A DNA stretch of 64,000 nt. Origin: Lenzites betulinus. Its lineage: Eukaryota; Basidiomycota; Agaricomycetes; Polyporales; Polyporaceae. Each line of letters opens with the position of its first letter. Position 1 is the stretch's first letter. The stretch is from NCBI GenBank assembly GCA_022264855.1, contig JABYQU010000011.1:248001-312000 (forward strand). Reading direction: 5' to 3'. A program made the position numbers and the translations under genes. Under the pieces are notes generated by a model, which was not told the origin of the DNA, did not search any database, and saw only the letters and a program-made list of their open reading frames with translations. Below are positions 34,945 through 48,100 of this stretch, in pieces.

Positions 34945-35783
34945 GATTGTGTATGGTAGAGCGTAGATAGAGCAGACTACCGCGATTTCGGTTGAAGAGG
35001 TGGTCAGATCGAGTCAGAACAAGTCAGAACGCGTATTTCTGGCTTCGAGAGCGATCGATGTACGAGCATAAAGCTATGCTCCCGATATTGATCTTATCAC
35101 GAGAGTTGGATCTCAGATAGGCGAGCACTATCTCACATTCAACCTCCGAAAGCGGATAGTAAAATGAATCTGACTTGCCATCGTCGACGTGGACCTTGAC
35201 TTTCCCGTCCGCCTCTCCGTCTTCCCTGTCGCAGTCTGCGCCTCGTGCTTGTGAACTCGTTGACCAAAGCGACGGAGGCTAGCCTACCACGCCCATATTT
35301 TTGCGAGATTTCATGCGGCGTTTGATGTTCTGAGTCTATGACGGCGGGCTGGTCGAGTCAACAATAGGCAAGCTCAGGGTCCCATGTACAAACAATGCTC
35401 ACTGGGCACTAGTTTATTGTTAGCCTATGTTGGCCTCTCACTCGTTGGCATGAAGCTCCTGCACATTTTTGGGCCGAGAGAGACGGAGAGCGAGGGAGGG
35501 CGTCTTCGCGTGGTTGTTGTGCATCTCCGTGGGGAGGGCGGGACGGTGTGATACTGGATGTTTGCCAGCAAGTAATAGAGCCTGTTGTTACTTCTGTGCG
35601 TATTCCACGAGTGAGCTGTGTGATAGAGAAGAATGGTTGCCTTGAAGTTTGAGACAAAGCTGAGCTGGCCGAAGATGTAGCCGCGAGGGCGCGAAGCTGC
35701 GAGGGCGATGCCGCTTGACCCACGACCACCATCTTCTCCACGTCCGCCCTCCCCTTCTGCCCTCCATCTCGCCGTGCTCGTTG
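34945..35783. other. Divergent region between SES1 and SET1
   Basis: About 840 bp. One minus-strand frame of ~87 codons (about 35290-35030) has coding-like composition (LSEVECEIVLAYLRSNSRD) but no ATG and no recognised motif. It could be part of a 5' UTR or an unannotated exon. Otherwise promoter sequence for both neighbours. Confidence 0.4.
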
Positions 35784-38700
35784 ATGTCGGGCAAGGCGCC
35801 CCCGCGAGCACCGCGGGCATTGCTGAATTCCCTCCCTGGATCGTCCGCTATAGCCAATGCCTCAACCACACCTGGCGCGTCGTCCACATCACGCATAGGT
35901 GCAACTCCGCCAACGGGCCCGCGAAGCCTCGTCAATGCACAAGCTGCTCTCAGGGCGAGAAGTGGAAAGCCGTACCTGAACGGCCACGGCAGCGTTCCGA
36001 CGGGCCCAGGATTGTCTACACCCACGGGCCTTCGGCGCTGAAAGGCAAGCAAGTCGATGTTGGAAGAGTACAGCCGGGTAGTTCGAGCGGTGTAGGTGGA
36101 TTTCTTGTGGGCGACACGTAGAATCGTAAGCTCAAGACGTTCTTTTGCCATTTTACAGGCACAAGTGAACGGCGCAGGCCCCAGTAAGGCTGCAATTCCA
36201 CAGGAGCCCACAGCGCTGAACGGACGACATCAAGCCATCTCGTTCAAGCTCAGGCCATCTGCCTCTTCATCCTCTCTACGAAGCGGAGAAGGCCCCCAAC
36301 CCCCAACATCGCCGAGATTGCGTGTATTCACGTCCTCACAACCTTCCTCTGCACCTCATCCGCCTCCGCCGCCGTCAGAACCCCCTCCACCGCCGCCTCC
36401 CCCATCGTATGAGCCGCCCCCGCCTCCACCACCTTCATCAGAACCGCCTCCCCCACCACCTCCTACTGCAGAACCGCCTCCCCCGCCCCCTCCTCCTGCA
36501 GAGCCGCCCTCTCCTCCACCTCCACCATTTGAACCGCCCCCACCTCCACCTCCATCTTCTTCAGCACCTCCATTGCCTCCGACACCGCCTCTCCCTCCCT
36601 CCTTAGAGCCGCCTTCTGTACCACCACGACCCCCTTCTCCCACGGAACCCCCACCCCCACCGCCTCCGCCATTTATTCGCCCCCCATCTCCTCCAAAACT
36701 CTACTCACTGCCACCGCCGCCACCTTGGCCTCCAGCGCCTGAGGAATTTGCGCCGGGGAGGAACTGGAAGGTCCTCTTCGACTATTCTCTCGACAAGGAT
36801 CGTGATGGCCAGTATCGTGCTCTCGCTGACAAGTTGCGAGAGAAGGGGCTGGATCAGGGCGATGAGCCGCGGGTGAAGGGTAAAGGCAAGGGTAAGGATA
36901 TCGTGATCCGGTATGCGGGCGAGGTCATCGAGGGGGAACATGAAGCCGTTGTACGGGATCCACGGAAAGAGACGAAGGTGAAGAGGTTGATACCCTTGAG
37001 GCCACTAAGGACGGAGCTCTTGTCTTGCAAATACGAGGTACGTCTACCGGGTTCTTCCAAATGTGCTTTCCGGTACTGATTGTTATTCAGTATGACGGGA
37101 ACTCCGCTGGTCCGCCTCCTCCCGTCAGTGTGCTCGTACTCGGAATATCGCCACTCATGCCCAATCAGCACATACGGCGGCATTTCGGTGTACATGGGAC
37201 CATCACATCGTTCGAGCCACAAATCGACAGGTCCAGCGGTGGCGCTCTGGGAATCGTGCTCATCAAGTATACATCGCACGAAGAGGCCAAGCAATGCGTC
37301 CAAAATGAACACGGCAAGAAACTTTCTCTAGCAGTCCCCGGGGTCGGTGAGGGTGAGGAGCTGCGGGTGGTATTCGATGGCGAGGGTAAACTCCTGAAGG
37401 CGGTCTTGTCTGAGCTCGACGAACGTAGGCGGCGAGAACGGGAGGAAAGGCGGCGGCGGGACAAGGGAGAGAAGGAGAAGGCTGCTCAGGCTTCTTCACA
37501 TCTCAAAGCTACCCCGACGTCGAGCGCCAACCACACTCCGGTCCACTCAAATAACCCCTGGCGGTCAGGGCCACAAGCAGTCCCCCGTCCCGCACATGTG
37601 GGGTCTCGTCCTCCGCCGCCCAATGCACACCTGCCTATGCGACCACAAGGGGTCGCCCCCATGTCTATCTCCCCTGCACCCGACAAGGGCAGTCCGCTGC
37701 CTAATGGAGCGCCCACAGGGCCGCGGAATGGCGTTGTACCCTCTGCCCCCCGCATGCGACGTGCTCCTCCCACTCTTTTTCGGGCGCGCAACGTACACAC
37801 GATCGCCGCGGTCCCACCAGCAAATATCCGCCCACCCATCCACCTCTTCCCGAACGGTATCGAGGGCGGGCCGGTGTTGCCTCCCAGCATGCGAATGGGC
37901 CTGGGCGCGCGCGATGGACCTCTGCCGTTTCTCCCTTCGCGCTCTCCATCACCGGTTTCGCGACGTCCGGTCCACTTCGGGCGACCAACGAAACGAGTGG
38001 ATTACGATGTCGTAAAAGCGGAACTCGCGAAGAACGGCCTCGAGCACATCGCGATCGACGGGCATGTGGGAAGCGTGAGGGAGGACGATGTTCGGATGTT
38101 TCTTGAGGGCTTCGAGATCGACCAGGTGAGCAGTGCCCGGCATGCCTTCTGCGCGTGCCCAGTCGTCTGAACGCGTGGTGGCGGTCTTCATTATGTGCTA
38201 ACCCTGCCTCGCACGTGCAGATTCTCCGCGATCGACATAGCTGGTATGTCACGTTCAAGACTGGCGACTCTGCGCGGCGCGCGTCACTTGTCCTCAACAC
38301 GAGTGGCCGCAAACTCGCAAACTACTCGGTCAGCGTCACCGTCCGCGCCGCACCAACCCACGTTCCCACTGCACACAAGACACAGTGGACCGATGTTGAG
38401 CTTATTGAGCAAGCGGAGAAGACCATCCTTCGTGACTTACGTGCTCTGCTCGAGAAAGATATCGTGGAACGCGTCGTCGCCTCTCAGATTCGTCGCGTTG
38501 TCATTGATGAGCGGTCGAAGAAGGGGGCGCGTGTGGCAGACACGCCTGCCAATGTGGATGGACATATCCCTGAGACCCACGACGTGCTTGAAGGCAAGTA
38601 CATGGACAAAGCAGGTCTACGCGGTTTGTCCTTTCGCAAACAGAAGAAACGTGCGCGCGAGGAAGTTGTCGTCGCTACGGAGACACCACCACCTGCCGAG

Positions 38701-40126
38701 AAAGCACAGGACGAAGGAGAGGAGGAAGTCGTCATGGAAAGACCGAAGAAGAAGCCGAAGAAGACAGCCAAGAAGGTCGTCGTCGAGAGGATCGTCGAGT
38801 CGGAGGACGAAGAGGCACCTGTGCCACTGGCGCCTGTCGAGACACAACCCCGGAAGCGCGCATTGTCGGAGGCCAGTGAGCTCGACATCCCTGTCAAGAA
38901 GAAGGTCAAGATACACGCAGTCGAGGAGGGGGCCACGGTGGTGCGCACAAAGAAATCGAAGAAGGCGATCCAAGAGGCCACTGTCGCGCCACACAAGGCG
39001 GATGCCTTTGTGGAAGACATCGTACACGAAGTCCTCCCGGAGATGCTTCCCTACGAACAGCCCTCTGTCGCCCAAGTGCACATCACTCCCGACTTGGATT
39101 CTCGACCAACTACTCCCCCTCCAGAGCCAGTCATTCCCAACGTTCCCACCATAGACCCGATCGCGGAAGGTATTTGTGAAGACGACGAGGACATGTACTT
39201 TGCCAAGCTCGCCCTCGAACGTAGCCTGTTCGGCAAGCACAAAGCCCAACATGCTGACTCCGATTCCGATGGTGAGGAACCGTCACCGTTTCGCAAACAT
39301 GCCACAGGCTCCGCGCGTACGGAGGGCTACTACAAGATCTCACACGCCGAGAAGTCCGCTTACGTCGCCCAGTACGTCTCGCGCGGGGTCCTCAACACGG
39401 CAGCGGCGGAGGTGGAGCAGACCGCTCCCAAATCAGCTGTTGTCTCCTCGCGATCCAACCGCGCGAACGCGCGCCGGCGTGCGCAGGGTCTGGAGGAGAT
39501 CAACCAAGTCCAGCGCGCGATGGCGTTGTCCAAGGGCGAGGCTGCTGCGCCCGATTCCGTCAAGTACAACCAGCTACAGACGCGCAAGAAGCATCTTCGG
39601 TTCGCTCGGTCGCCCATCCACGACTGGGGCTTGTACGCGATGGAGAAGATCAGTCGTGGGGAGATGGTTATTGAGTATGTTGGCGAGGTCATTCGCGCGC
39701 AGGTCGCCGACAAGCGTGAGAAGGCGTACGAACGGCAAGGTATCGGGAGCAGCTACCTCTTTCGTATCGATGAGGACTTGGTGGTGGATGCAACCAAGAA
39801 AGGCAACCTTGGGTATGTCTCTCCCGCATGTTGGCGTCACTGAAGGATTTGCTGATCGTGATTTGCAGTCGCCTCATCAACCACTCTTGCGACCCCAACT
39901 GTACCGCGAAGATCATTACGATCAATGGCGAGAAGAAGATCGTAATATACGCAAAGCAGGACATCGAGCTCGGCAGTGAAATCACTTATGGTACGCCTCT
40001 CATCCTGTTGATTGCTAGGCCCTTGACTGACCTGTTCTTGCGTGTGCAGATTATCATTTCCCTATTGAACAGGACAAGATCCCTTGCCTCTGCGGATCTG
40101 CCAAGTGTCGTGGGACTCTCAACTAG
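35784..40126 (+). CDS. SET1: Histone H3 lysine-4 methyltransferase Set1
   Basis: Catalytic subunit of COMPASS in the nucleus. Start [17 protein letters not shown]. The exon at 36159-37037 has a ~120-residue proline tract, then [16 protein letters not shown]. The exon at 37091-38125 carries an RRM-like domain ([22 protein letters not shown]). The exon at 38221-39812 has [15 protein letters not shown], a Lys/Glu-rich linker, the n-SET region with [17 protein letters not shown], and the SET core: [46 protein letters not shown]. Exons 39869-39990 and 40050-40126 add [16 protein letters not shown] and post-[16 protein letters not shown]. The reading frame between the first exon and the proline exon shifts around 35990-36050; that junction is unresolved. 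Confidence 0.93.
36355..36735 (+). repeat. Polyproline-coding low-complexity tract inside SET1
   Basis: Repeated (PPPPPP)(S/A/Y)EP-type units encode roughly 120 mostly proline residues. On the opposite strand this appears as a long Gly/Glu frame, which is an artefact. Slippage-prone sequence. Confidence 0.85.
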
Positions 40127-40643
40127 ACTGCGCTCTATGTTTATATGTCGGTATTCCTCGCATACCCTGCTGTGTCACATTGTTTGCCTTTGCCTCCGCG
40201 CCTCGCCTTGTCCTCTTACGTTGCCTACCTCTCTTCGTCATCCATCGCTGTTATCCTCCGCATTTTCCCGCCTGCCAACCCGCACATCTGTATCTTATAT
40301 GTAACGCATGTTCTACTATCCCGCCGTACGGTCAAGTAATACACTTCGAGGCGCATATGTTGCGCATGTGTCCCATCTAACCTGTTCGAGCGTTTGAGCG
40401 CTTCAAGTCCTTTGCAGTTCTCCATCATCTCCCTCCCTCAGGCCTCAGCTGGGATGTATCGTATGGTCCACAACCGCTAGAACATACAACATGTTTTCAA
40501 TGGCGGCGTCGCATGGGATGTATCGATAACAACCTGGCGAGGGCGGACACCGCGCGGGTCGGTGGCTGGAGCGCTCGGGACGGATCATGCCAACGCTCGC
40601 ATAGACGGACGTCGGTGTGCGCCCCGTCCTACTCCATACCACC
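40127..40643. other. Spacer between SET1 and the aldehyde dehydrogenase
   Basis: About 515 bp with no supported gene. It holds the SET1 3' end and the ALDH promoter. Confidence 0.5.
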
Positions 40644-42867
40644 ATGATCTCAAGGCGCGCTATTACGACTCTACGACGGGCCCCTCTGTCCCGTACACTG
40701 TCCACACGCGCGTCCGCGGTGCTGTCTGCGTTGGACCTTCACTCCGACAGAGAGGTCTCCGGCGTATATGACGGAGAATGGCATGGCTCCGGCGAAGTGC
40801 TGGAGAGTGTATGTCCAACAACGGGCGAGGTCTTGGCGAGGGTCCAGTCGGTGCGTTAATACCAGTAGTGGCGCATATATGCATCCAGCGCCGCCGTGTT
40901 TGCTCCTCTAGCGTTCACCCTGGGCTGATTCGCAACGCGTGCTAGGCTACTCCTGAAGAGCTTCAGAGGGCCCTTGAGCGTTCCAGGGATGCGTACAAAG
41001 TCCTTCGCAATGTACCCGCCCCGAAACGCGGTGAGATACTGAGGCAGATTCGAGAGGCGCTCGCCATCAAGGTAAGAGCTCTACTTATTCCTGCAAGTGA
41101 ATATGAGTGAATGGGACACTTAACTGGTCCCAGAGGGATGCGCTTGGTGCATTAATATCTCTTGAGATGGGCAAGATTCGCACCGAGGGTGTTGGTGAAG
41201 TGCAGGAGTTCGTGGACATCGTGAGTTCATTGGTCAGACTCGAGGTGTGTTCTTCTCACGCGCATATAGGCAGATTATGCGGTGGGATTGTCAAGGATGA
41301 TGAACGGTCGCGTGGTCGCGTCCGAAAGACCCGGTCATTCCATCCTCGAAGGTAAGCCAGCTCATAACTCATACATCGCTTACAGCACGTTTATACGCGT
41401 TGCTACAGTTCCAAACCCTCTGGGCGTTGTTGCGGTTCTGTCCGCGTTCAATTTCCCTGTGGCGGTATATGGCTGGTAGGCCTGCCGCGTCTTGCGCTCT
41501 TACAGCCCGCTGAATGCATAGTAATCTGTGTTCAGGAATCTCGCTCTTTCTCTAGCCGCCGGCAACGCAACGCTCTGGAAGCCTTCTCCCAGCACCCCTC
41601 TCTGCGCCATCGCGGTAACAAAGATCGTTTCTGCTGTACTGGAACGCAACGGTCTGCCTGGCGCGGTCGCGGGCCTAGTGACCGGCGGCAAAGACATTGG
41701 TGTCGGTATTGTTGACAGTAAGCACGTCGACATGGTGTCCTTCACAGGCAGCGAAGCGGTCGGCAGTCAAGTCGGCCAGGCGGTTCAGTCGCGCTTTGGC
41801 AAGGTCTTGCTTGAGCTAGGAGGAAACAACGGTAAGTGCGATTGCATGTGCTTACTGGCCCCAGCGCTGATACGAGGCAACCGTGTCTAGCGGCGGTCGT
41901 CATGCCCGACGCGGACCTCGACATGGCCGTGCCGTCTATATTCTTCGGTGCGGTGGGTACCGCGGGCCAGCGGTGCACGTCTACCAGGCGGCTTTACCTT
42001 CACAGCTCCATTGTCCAGGCATTCCTCTCGCGGCTTGAGTCACTCTACCAGTCCGTCCGCCCAGGCGATCCGCTCGACAGCAAGACGCTGCTCGGACCGC
42101 TCCATACCCGCCAGGCCGTCGATGTCTACCACAACGCCATCGACCGCCTCCAAAAGACCGGTGCAGAGATCCTGACGGGCGGCGCGTCGTACCGTGGCCT
42201 GGCAGAGCCTCTGGACGGGGGCAACTTCGTGATGCCGACGATTGCGATCCCGCGGGAGGTGAACGTTGCGGACCCAGTATGGAGCACGGAGACGTTCGCA
42301 CCGGTGCTCTCCGTTGGTGTCTTCGATCAGCTTGAACAAGCGATTGAGTGGAACAACGGCGTGCCTCAGGTACGCGGGTTCGCATTGCCAATGTAGTCCC
42401 AAACATCTGATAGCACCTCCTTTTCTGCAGGGTTTGAGCAGCAGTCTTTGGACGCGCGACATGCGTAATGTCGGGAAGTGGATAGGGCCAGCGGGGTCCG
42501 ATGCTGGCATCGTCAATGTACGAGGATCTCATTTTATCTCGTTAGGTCGTTTTACTGACGGTGCTTTGCAGGTCAACGTGGGCACCAGTGGTGCTGAAAT
42601 CGGTGCTGCCTTCGGTGGTAACAAGGTATATCACTTCCTAATCTTTTGCCAACATATGCTCACTCGTCATCCATTTCTCAAAGAGCACTGGTTGGTAAGT
42701 CGACTCGGGAGCGACACGCCTTGGTCCACACACTGATGGATTTTGACAGGGGCCGCGAATCGGGTGGCGACGCGTGGAAGCAGTATGTGCGCTGGAGCGC
42801 ATGTACGCTGAACTTTTCGGACGCTGCACCCCTCGCACAGGGTGTGCAGTTCTCCAACGATGCTTGA
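40644..42867 (+). CDS. ALDH7-type (antiquitin-like) aldehyde dehydrogenase, probably mitochondrial
   Basis: NAD-dependent oxidation of an aldehyde; ALDH7 members act on alpha-aminoadipic semialdehyde. Start [20 protein letters not shown] is an Arg-rich, acid-free mitochondrial presequence. About 11 exons give [88 protein letters not shown], and ELGGNN with the catalytic Glu. Then come [18 protein letters not shown] with the catalytic Cys, [31 protein letters not shown] and a C-terminus with [19 protein letters not shown]. The QRCTSxRR and the EIGAAFGG blocks favour ALDH7 over other ALDH classes. Converges on JIP5 with 143 bp between stops. Confidence 0.9.
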
Positions 42868-43010
42868 TTATATCCGTTAGTATTGGACTGCTGTCCATCG
42901 AACACGTTGTATATCATGGATCTTACCACTGCAAACATACCATCGCAGCTAATGTGACTGAAAACTCAGCGATTGCCGTTGTAACTCCGGCGTACCCGGT
43001 TTATTGAGTA

Positions 43011-44618
43011 TTATAGGTCAGCAAAGAAGGCAGGCTCGGCCTCTACCTCATTCTTGCCCTTCTTTCGCTTCGACATATTGAGCGGATCCTTTTCCTTCTT
43101 TCGTTTCCGCTTTCTAGGCTCTTCGCCCATATCCTCCTCCGCGTCGGATGGCAGTCGTGCTTCCTCAGGGTCGCCGTCCTCTCGTTCGATGCTTGTAGAT
43201 GCTCCCACTTGTGCAGGAACGACATCGTCTTCCTCTTCCGCCTTCTCCGAGTCTACTTCGTTCAGGACTGCGTCACCCTCCTCAGCTCCATCGTCCGACT
43301 CGGCCTCGTCGCTCCCCTCGTTATCCTCGTCCTCGAACACCTCCTTGAGGTCGGTGAGCTTCAGCGACTCCTCGTGGCCTGCACTACCAACCCAACGGCC
43401 CTCGCCGCTCATGTCTACCGCGATGCGCTCGATGGGGAACTCGCCGTGGTCGGCGATGACCCCCAGGAGCTTCGTGGGCAGGAGCTGCACTGCGCGCAGG
43501 AGCCCGTCCGACGACCCGGTGAGGATAGTAGAATGTGCGTTCGGGTAGTGTGAAGGAATTGCGCAGAGCGCGTCGATGGACTGCGGGTGTCTGTGGGCGG
43601 GTGTCAGCGTGCAGCTGGAGTCTTTCGCTAAAGCGTGGTACATACCCGGGGATTCGGTCTACGCAGTCTCCCCACCCACTTTTGCGGTTGAATATTGACA
43701 GTATGCCGAGCTGTGTCCCTACCACGACCTTCTGTCCCCTGCGGAACGATATACGTTTGGTACATATACGTATGTCGGTACGAACTGGGAATGACGCACC
43801 CTTTGATAGGCAATATTGAAAGGAGCTCGTCCTCCTGGTCTTCCGACTGTGCGATCGGCTCCGCCTTCTTCGACCGCACGTCCATAACAGAAAGCGAGCC
43901 GTCCCCGCTGCTCGCATATGCTCAGAAGAAGTGAAGGACAACCCCCGGGACTGACGCACCTCGTCGCGACGAGCTGCTTCTTATCATCCAGCCACATAAA
44001 ATCCGAAATGAAGTCGAAATGGTGGGTGTACTTCCGCACCGCGTCCGGCTTGCGCGGGTCCCAGAGCTGCCGCGCGATACCCCCAGTCAGCCTACCAGCA
44101 AGTACAGCTCAGCAGAAACGTCGCGCGCACCTTGATGACCCCGTCGTCGTCCCCGGACGCGAGCAGGGTCGGGAGGAGTCGCTTCAGGCGGTTAATCGGC
44201 GCACTTCCGTCCACTGCCCAGGTCAGCGGGCCACTCGCGCGCACCGCGAGACGCGTAGCACTCACTCGTGGGCGCCCGCGCGGGTGTCGACGACCTCCCC
44301 CGTCCCGACGTCGATCGTGCTAGGATACCGCAGCACACATCAGTTCGAGCTCTCCCCCGTGCCGTGTGAGAGTCGCGCTGCTGCGTACTGGATTGCTTTC
44401 GCCTTCCCTGCGGCCCAAAGCTGGCCGCCGTCCGCGCTCATGGCGAGTGCTCTGCATGACTTCTTCGCCGGCCGGAGGGAAAACTTCGCTTCGTGGTTGC
44501 CTTGCTCGTCGTAGGTGAACGCTTTTATGTGCCCGGTGAGCAGCCCCGTGCAGACTAGCGGTTGGTTTGGGTGGAAAGCAAAGTCGAATATCTGCGCGCC
44601 CACAGGTATGTCGGGCAT
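43011..44618 (-). CDS. JIP5: WD-repeat protein Jip5/WDR55 (ribosome biogenesis)
   Basis: Nucleolar beta-propeller protein linked to 60S subunit formation. Start MPDIPVGAQIFDFAFHPNQP. WD-type segments include LVCTGLLTGHIKAFTYDEQG, CRALAMSADGGQLWAAGK, TIDVGTGEVVDTRAGAHE, TILTGSSDGLLRAVQLLP and VGSAGHEESLKLTDL. The C-terminus is a long acidic tract (DEDNEGSDEAESDDGAEEG) followed by a basic KRKRKKEKDP/SKRKKGKNE segment and ends AEPAFFADL. This propeller plus acidic/basic tail layout is characteristic of Jip5. Several ~50 nt introns, including one after KAKAIH. Complete. Confidence 0.9.
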
Positions 44619-45101
44619 TTTTTTAGAAGACGAGCAGACTGAAAACCAATTGCCGGGTCGTAGTGGGAGAACTCAAGGCTCCGTGGGCTTTGAGTCTTCT
44701 ACTGCAGCATGGAAGCGCCCGTTTAAACTAGACGCTCGCGCGTGTAAGTGCGAATAGGCCTGCAGCTCTGCGCACATAGTGGACACGCTTCCGCTCACGA
44801 CATATAATGCGCCAAGCAGATATATGTACAAACCATGGAAGGGATGGAGGGGAATATGAGAGATGGTACAGTGGGCTTTTATAGCTTCCTATTGACCTCA
44901 TAACAGCACAGCGATGCAGGAATACGTATGGAGATACAGATACAGTAGCAGCAGTAACGAATAAACAGCCGAGTCTCGTAAATATGTGCAAGAGAGATGA
45001 AGTCCTGTATCTTAGATGTCGGTGAGGCAGAGATGATGACGATGAGCAGGCCAAGGATGGTTGAAGCAGAGCAGGGGGGCACGGGGACGATGTGGACTGG
45101 G
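44619..45101. other. Spacer between JIP5 and IRE1
   Basis: About 480 bp: JIP5 promoter and IRE1 3' UTR. No gene or repeat is visible. Confidence 0.5.
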
Positions 45102-48100
45102 TCAGTCGTTGAGCTCATAGTACGTGCGGAACATAGACTCCGTGCGCAGGACCGAGTGGGATATCACGCCGTGAACGTGGAGGAAGAGGCGGGGGAAGCG
45201 GCGGGTGAAGTATGCCAGGAAGCCCTCGGGCATCGACCCCAGCAGTCGCTTTACGTTGTCCGGCAGATCCTGGTAGTGGTGTTTCTGCAAATGCGCAGAC
45301 GTCGGTATACCGCACCCGTCCCCGAGCGAACGAAAGCCACGTACCTTATTGCGTAGCGCACGCAACAGATCCTGTACCGATCGGCCGTCGTATTTGCGGA
45401 ACTTGCCCAGGTTGTCGATGAACAGCTTGTCGAGGCGCGCGTGCCAGTCCGCGCCGACGACGTCGTTCGCGCCCTTCTCCAGCGCGAGCAGGTTTGCGTC
45501 CTTCGGGTCGCGGCACATGATCTCGAACCGGTCCGACGCATCTTGGAGGAACGTGAGGCGCTTGCCCGGGTCCCAGAAGTACGGGTGCAGCAAACAGCTC
45601 GTCGTGTCAGGCCTGATGCGAAGTATGCCGTCAGCGACATACCTAGAGTATATGCAAAACCAAACTAACCTGTCGTACGCCTCCGGGGTCAACATCCGAG
45701 TGATGAGGTCCACACCTTCCGAGCCCTCCTCCCCAAAGCGTTCAAGTCCTTCCAAGTTCTTCGCATTCTTGAGAATATTGAACTCGCGCTCGAACCGGTC
45801 GCCGAACGGGTGGGCTCCGTTCGTGAGCACGTAGTAGTACAGACACCCAAGCGCGAAGATGTCGACGGACTTTGTCAGGCGCGTCGGCTTCGCCATGGGC
45901 GTCCCGGCGGTCGGGGTGCCCACGCTCCCGCGGGACGACTGCGACTCGTCCGAGCCTGCGTCCAGCAGGCTCACCTCGCCGCGCAGGATCTCCGGCGCGC
46001 GCCACCCGACGGTGCCCGCGGCCAGCGAGCCGTGCGCGGTCGGCAGGAAGCTCGTCTGGTCGAACTCGAGCTTCTTGCACAGCCCGAAGTCAGAGATGAG
46101 CATGCGGTGGCCGGCGTTCTCGCCGACGCCCTTCTTCGCGTATGAGATGAGGATGTTCTGCGGCTTGATGTCGCGGTGGATGATCTTGAGCGCGTGCAGG
46201 TGGCGCAGGCCGGACGTGATCTGGCGCAGCGCGCGCTTCGGCTCGAACGCGACGACGATGTCGCGGAACTGGTCCGGGCGCTCGATGATGTCTGCGAGCG
46301 ACGCGGGGCAGAGCTCGAGCGCGATGTAGAGGAAGTTCGAGTGTGCCTCTTGGTAGTAGTACCGGATGACGTTCGGGTGGTCGTCCGACTCCTGTAGGAC
46401 GTTCACTTCGCGCGAGGCGAGGGTGACGAAGTCGGCGAGCATGCGCTTCACGGCTACCGCTCTCCCCTGCAGCGAGCCCTTGTAGACAACTGTCCCGTGA
46501 GACCCAAGGCCTGTTGATATGGTTAGTACCTTCACATCGGATGGATATTCGGATGTGAGCACGTACCAAGGACACTGTCCGAGACAACCAGGGTAGGAAC
46601 ATTAGGAGAAGGCGGTGAGGGAGCTAGGACAATAGATGACTTGGGCTTGGGTGGCTCATCCACGCCGTTGGGCTGGCCGTCTGCTGATGCCTCGTCTTCA
46701 CCTGTTATCTGTTCTGCCTCGTCCGCAGGCACCACGATGGTGACGGTCGCTTTTTTCTTCTTCCCTCGTTTCCGTCGGATGCCCTTGCGCTTGCCCGGCG
46801 TATCGAGCGCGTCGCCCTCCTTCTCGGTGTCCTCGCCGTCCGGCACGTCGTTGCCATTATCCATAGGCGCAAGCGGTTCGAGGGCCTCTGGGGCAAACAA
46901 AACATTCGTCGCGGGGGCCGGTTCTATCGAAGGTGTGGAGCTCTCCGGCGCCAACGCGTGCCCATTAGCAGAGGGAACAGCGGAGTTAGACACCTCAGTG
47001 TCTGGTGTTGGTCCATTCGTCGCCGTCTTCTCATTGTCTTGTGCAGCTGCGGAGACAGGAACGGGCTCAATGGCGGCTCGGGAGGAGGGTGGTGCAGTGG
47101 GTCCGAGGAATTTGCGGACAAATACCCACACCAGGAGCACGACCGCGCATAGGGTGAATGCAGAGAATGCCTGCGTTGGGCCGCTCATACCCAGCAGTAG
47201 GTTTGGAGGGTGCGTATCTGCGCGCGGGGCTGGCGGAACGCCATCCCACCCGATCGGCGGGTTGATCGTGGTGTTGCCAGAGCTATCCGGGAGGGGAGGC
47301 TCGGCAATGGGCGCATCTCGAAGCGGTGGCACCCCGGGGATGTTGCTGTTGTGACTTGGCGAGGGAGCGACAGAGGGCGCGCCGTCGAGCAGTCTGCTGA
47401 TCCTGGACTGACTGTCCGACCCGAGCTTTCTCACACCGGTCAGGCAGCGAATGTCGGTGGAGCCGTTCTTGCAGGCCTCGCGGAATTTGTGCTCCTTCGC
47501 GATCAGTTTGGCGGTGTCAAGCTCCGGGGGAAAGTCTTTGCCCGAGTTCCTATGAGTTCCGGGGGAGGGTCAAGCATCCGTCTGCTACGGGCCGAGTCAG
47601 AGTCGGCGTCACCAAATACTACGAGCGGGAAACGGTCGGGGCTCATAGCGAACAGAGAGCCCGACTCTTCGACCAGCCCAACGTATGCTGCATCCAGGTT
47701 GGGGAGTCGATTGTGCTTGGCGGCATCAGCCAAGTCAACGGAGGGGAGGATGTCCTGTAGACGCGGTTGGGGTTGAAGGAGCACAAATGGTTGGGAACGC
47801 TTGGGTGAGCGCAGAACGTCGAAGGTGGCAACACTGCGCAGGGCTTTTAGCATGACTCTCAATTACGCCGTACTTTTCAGGTACCTACATAGGATTTGAA
47901 AAGGTTTGATACCACATGGGATGTGCGTTTGAGGAGGAACCTGCGTTCTCCGGCCCAGCGGTCTTGAACGAGATGATCTTGCCGGTAGGAAGCGACTGGA
48001 TGTACACATTATCGGCGGTGCGGTGGTAGATAGATTGAAGGCCATGGTCTTGCTTGTTGGGTCCGTAGGTAGAGAACGAGAGTTTCTGGACGTGCGGGCG

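Noticed and set aside
36356..36643. Gly/Glu-rich minus-strand frame
   Set aside because: Reverse complement of the SET1 polyproline tract.
38195..39154. 319-codon Arg/Ser-rich plus-strand frame
   Set aside because: Out-of-frame reading of the Lys/Glu-rich SET1 linker; the in-frame reading joins the RRM to the SET domain.
46641..47354. 237-codon plus-strand Ser/Gly-rich frame
   Set aside because: Antisense to the IRE1 linker and membrane segment.
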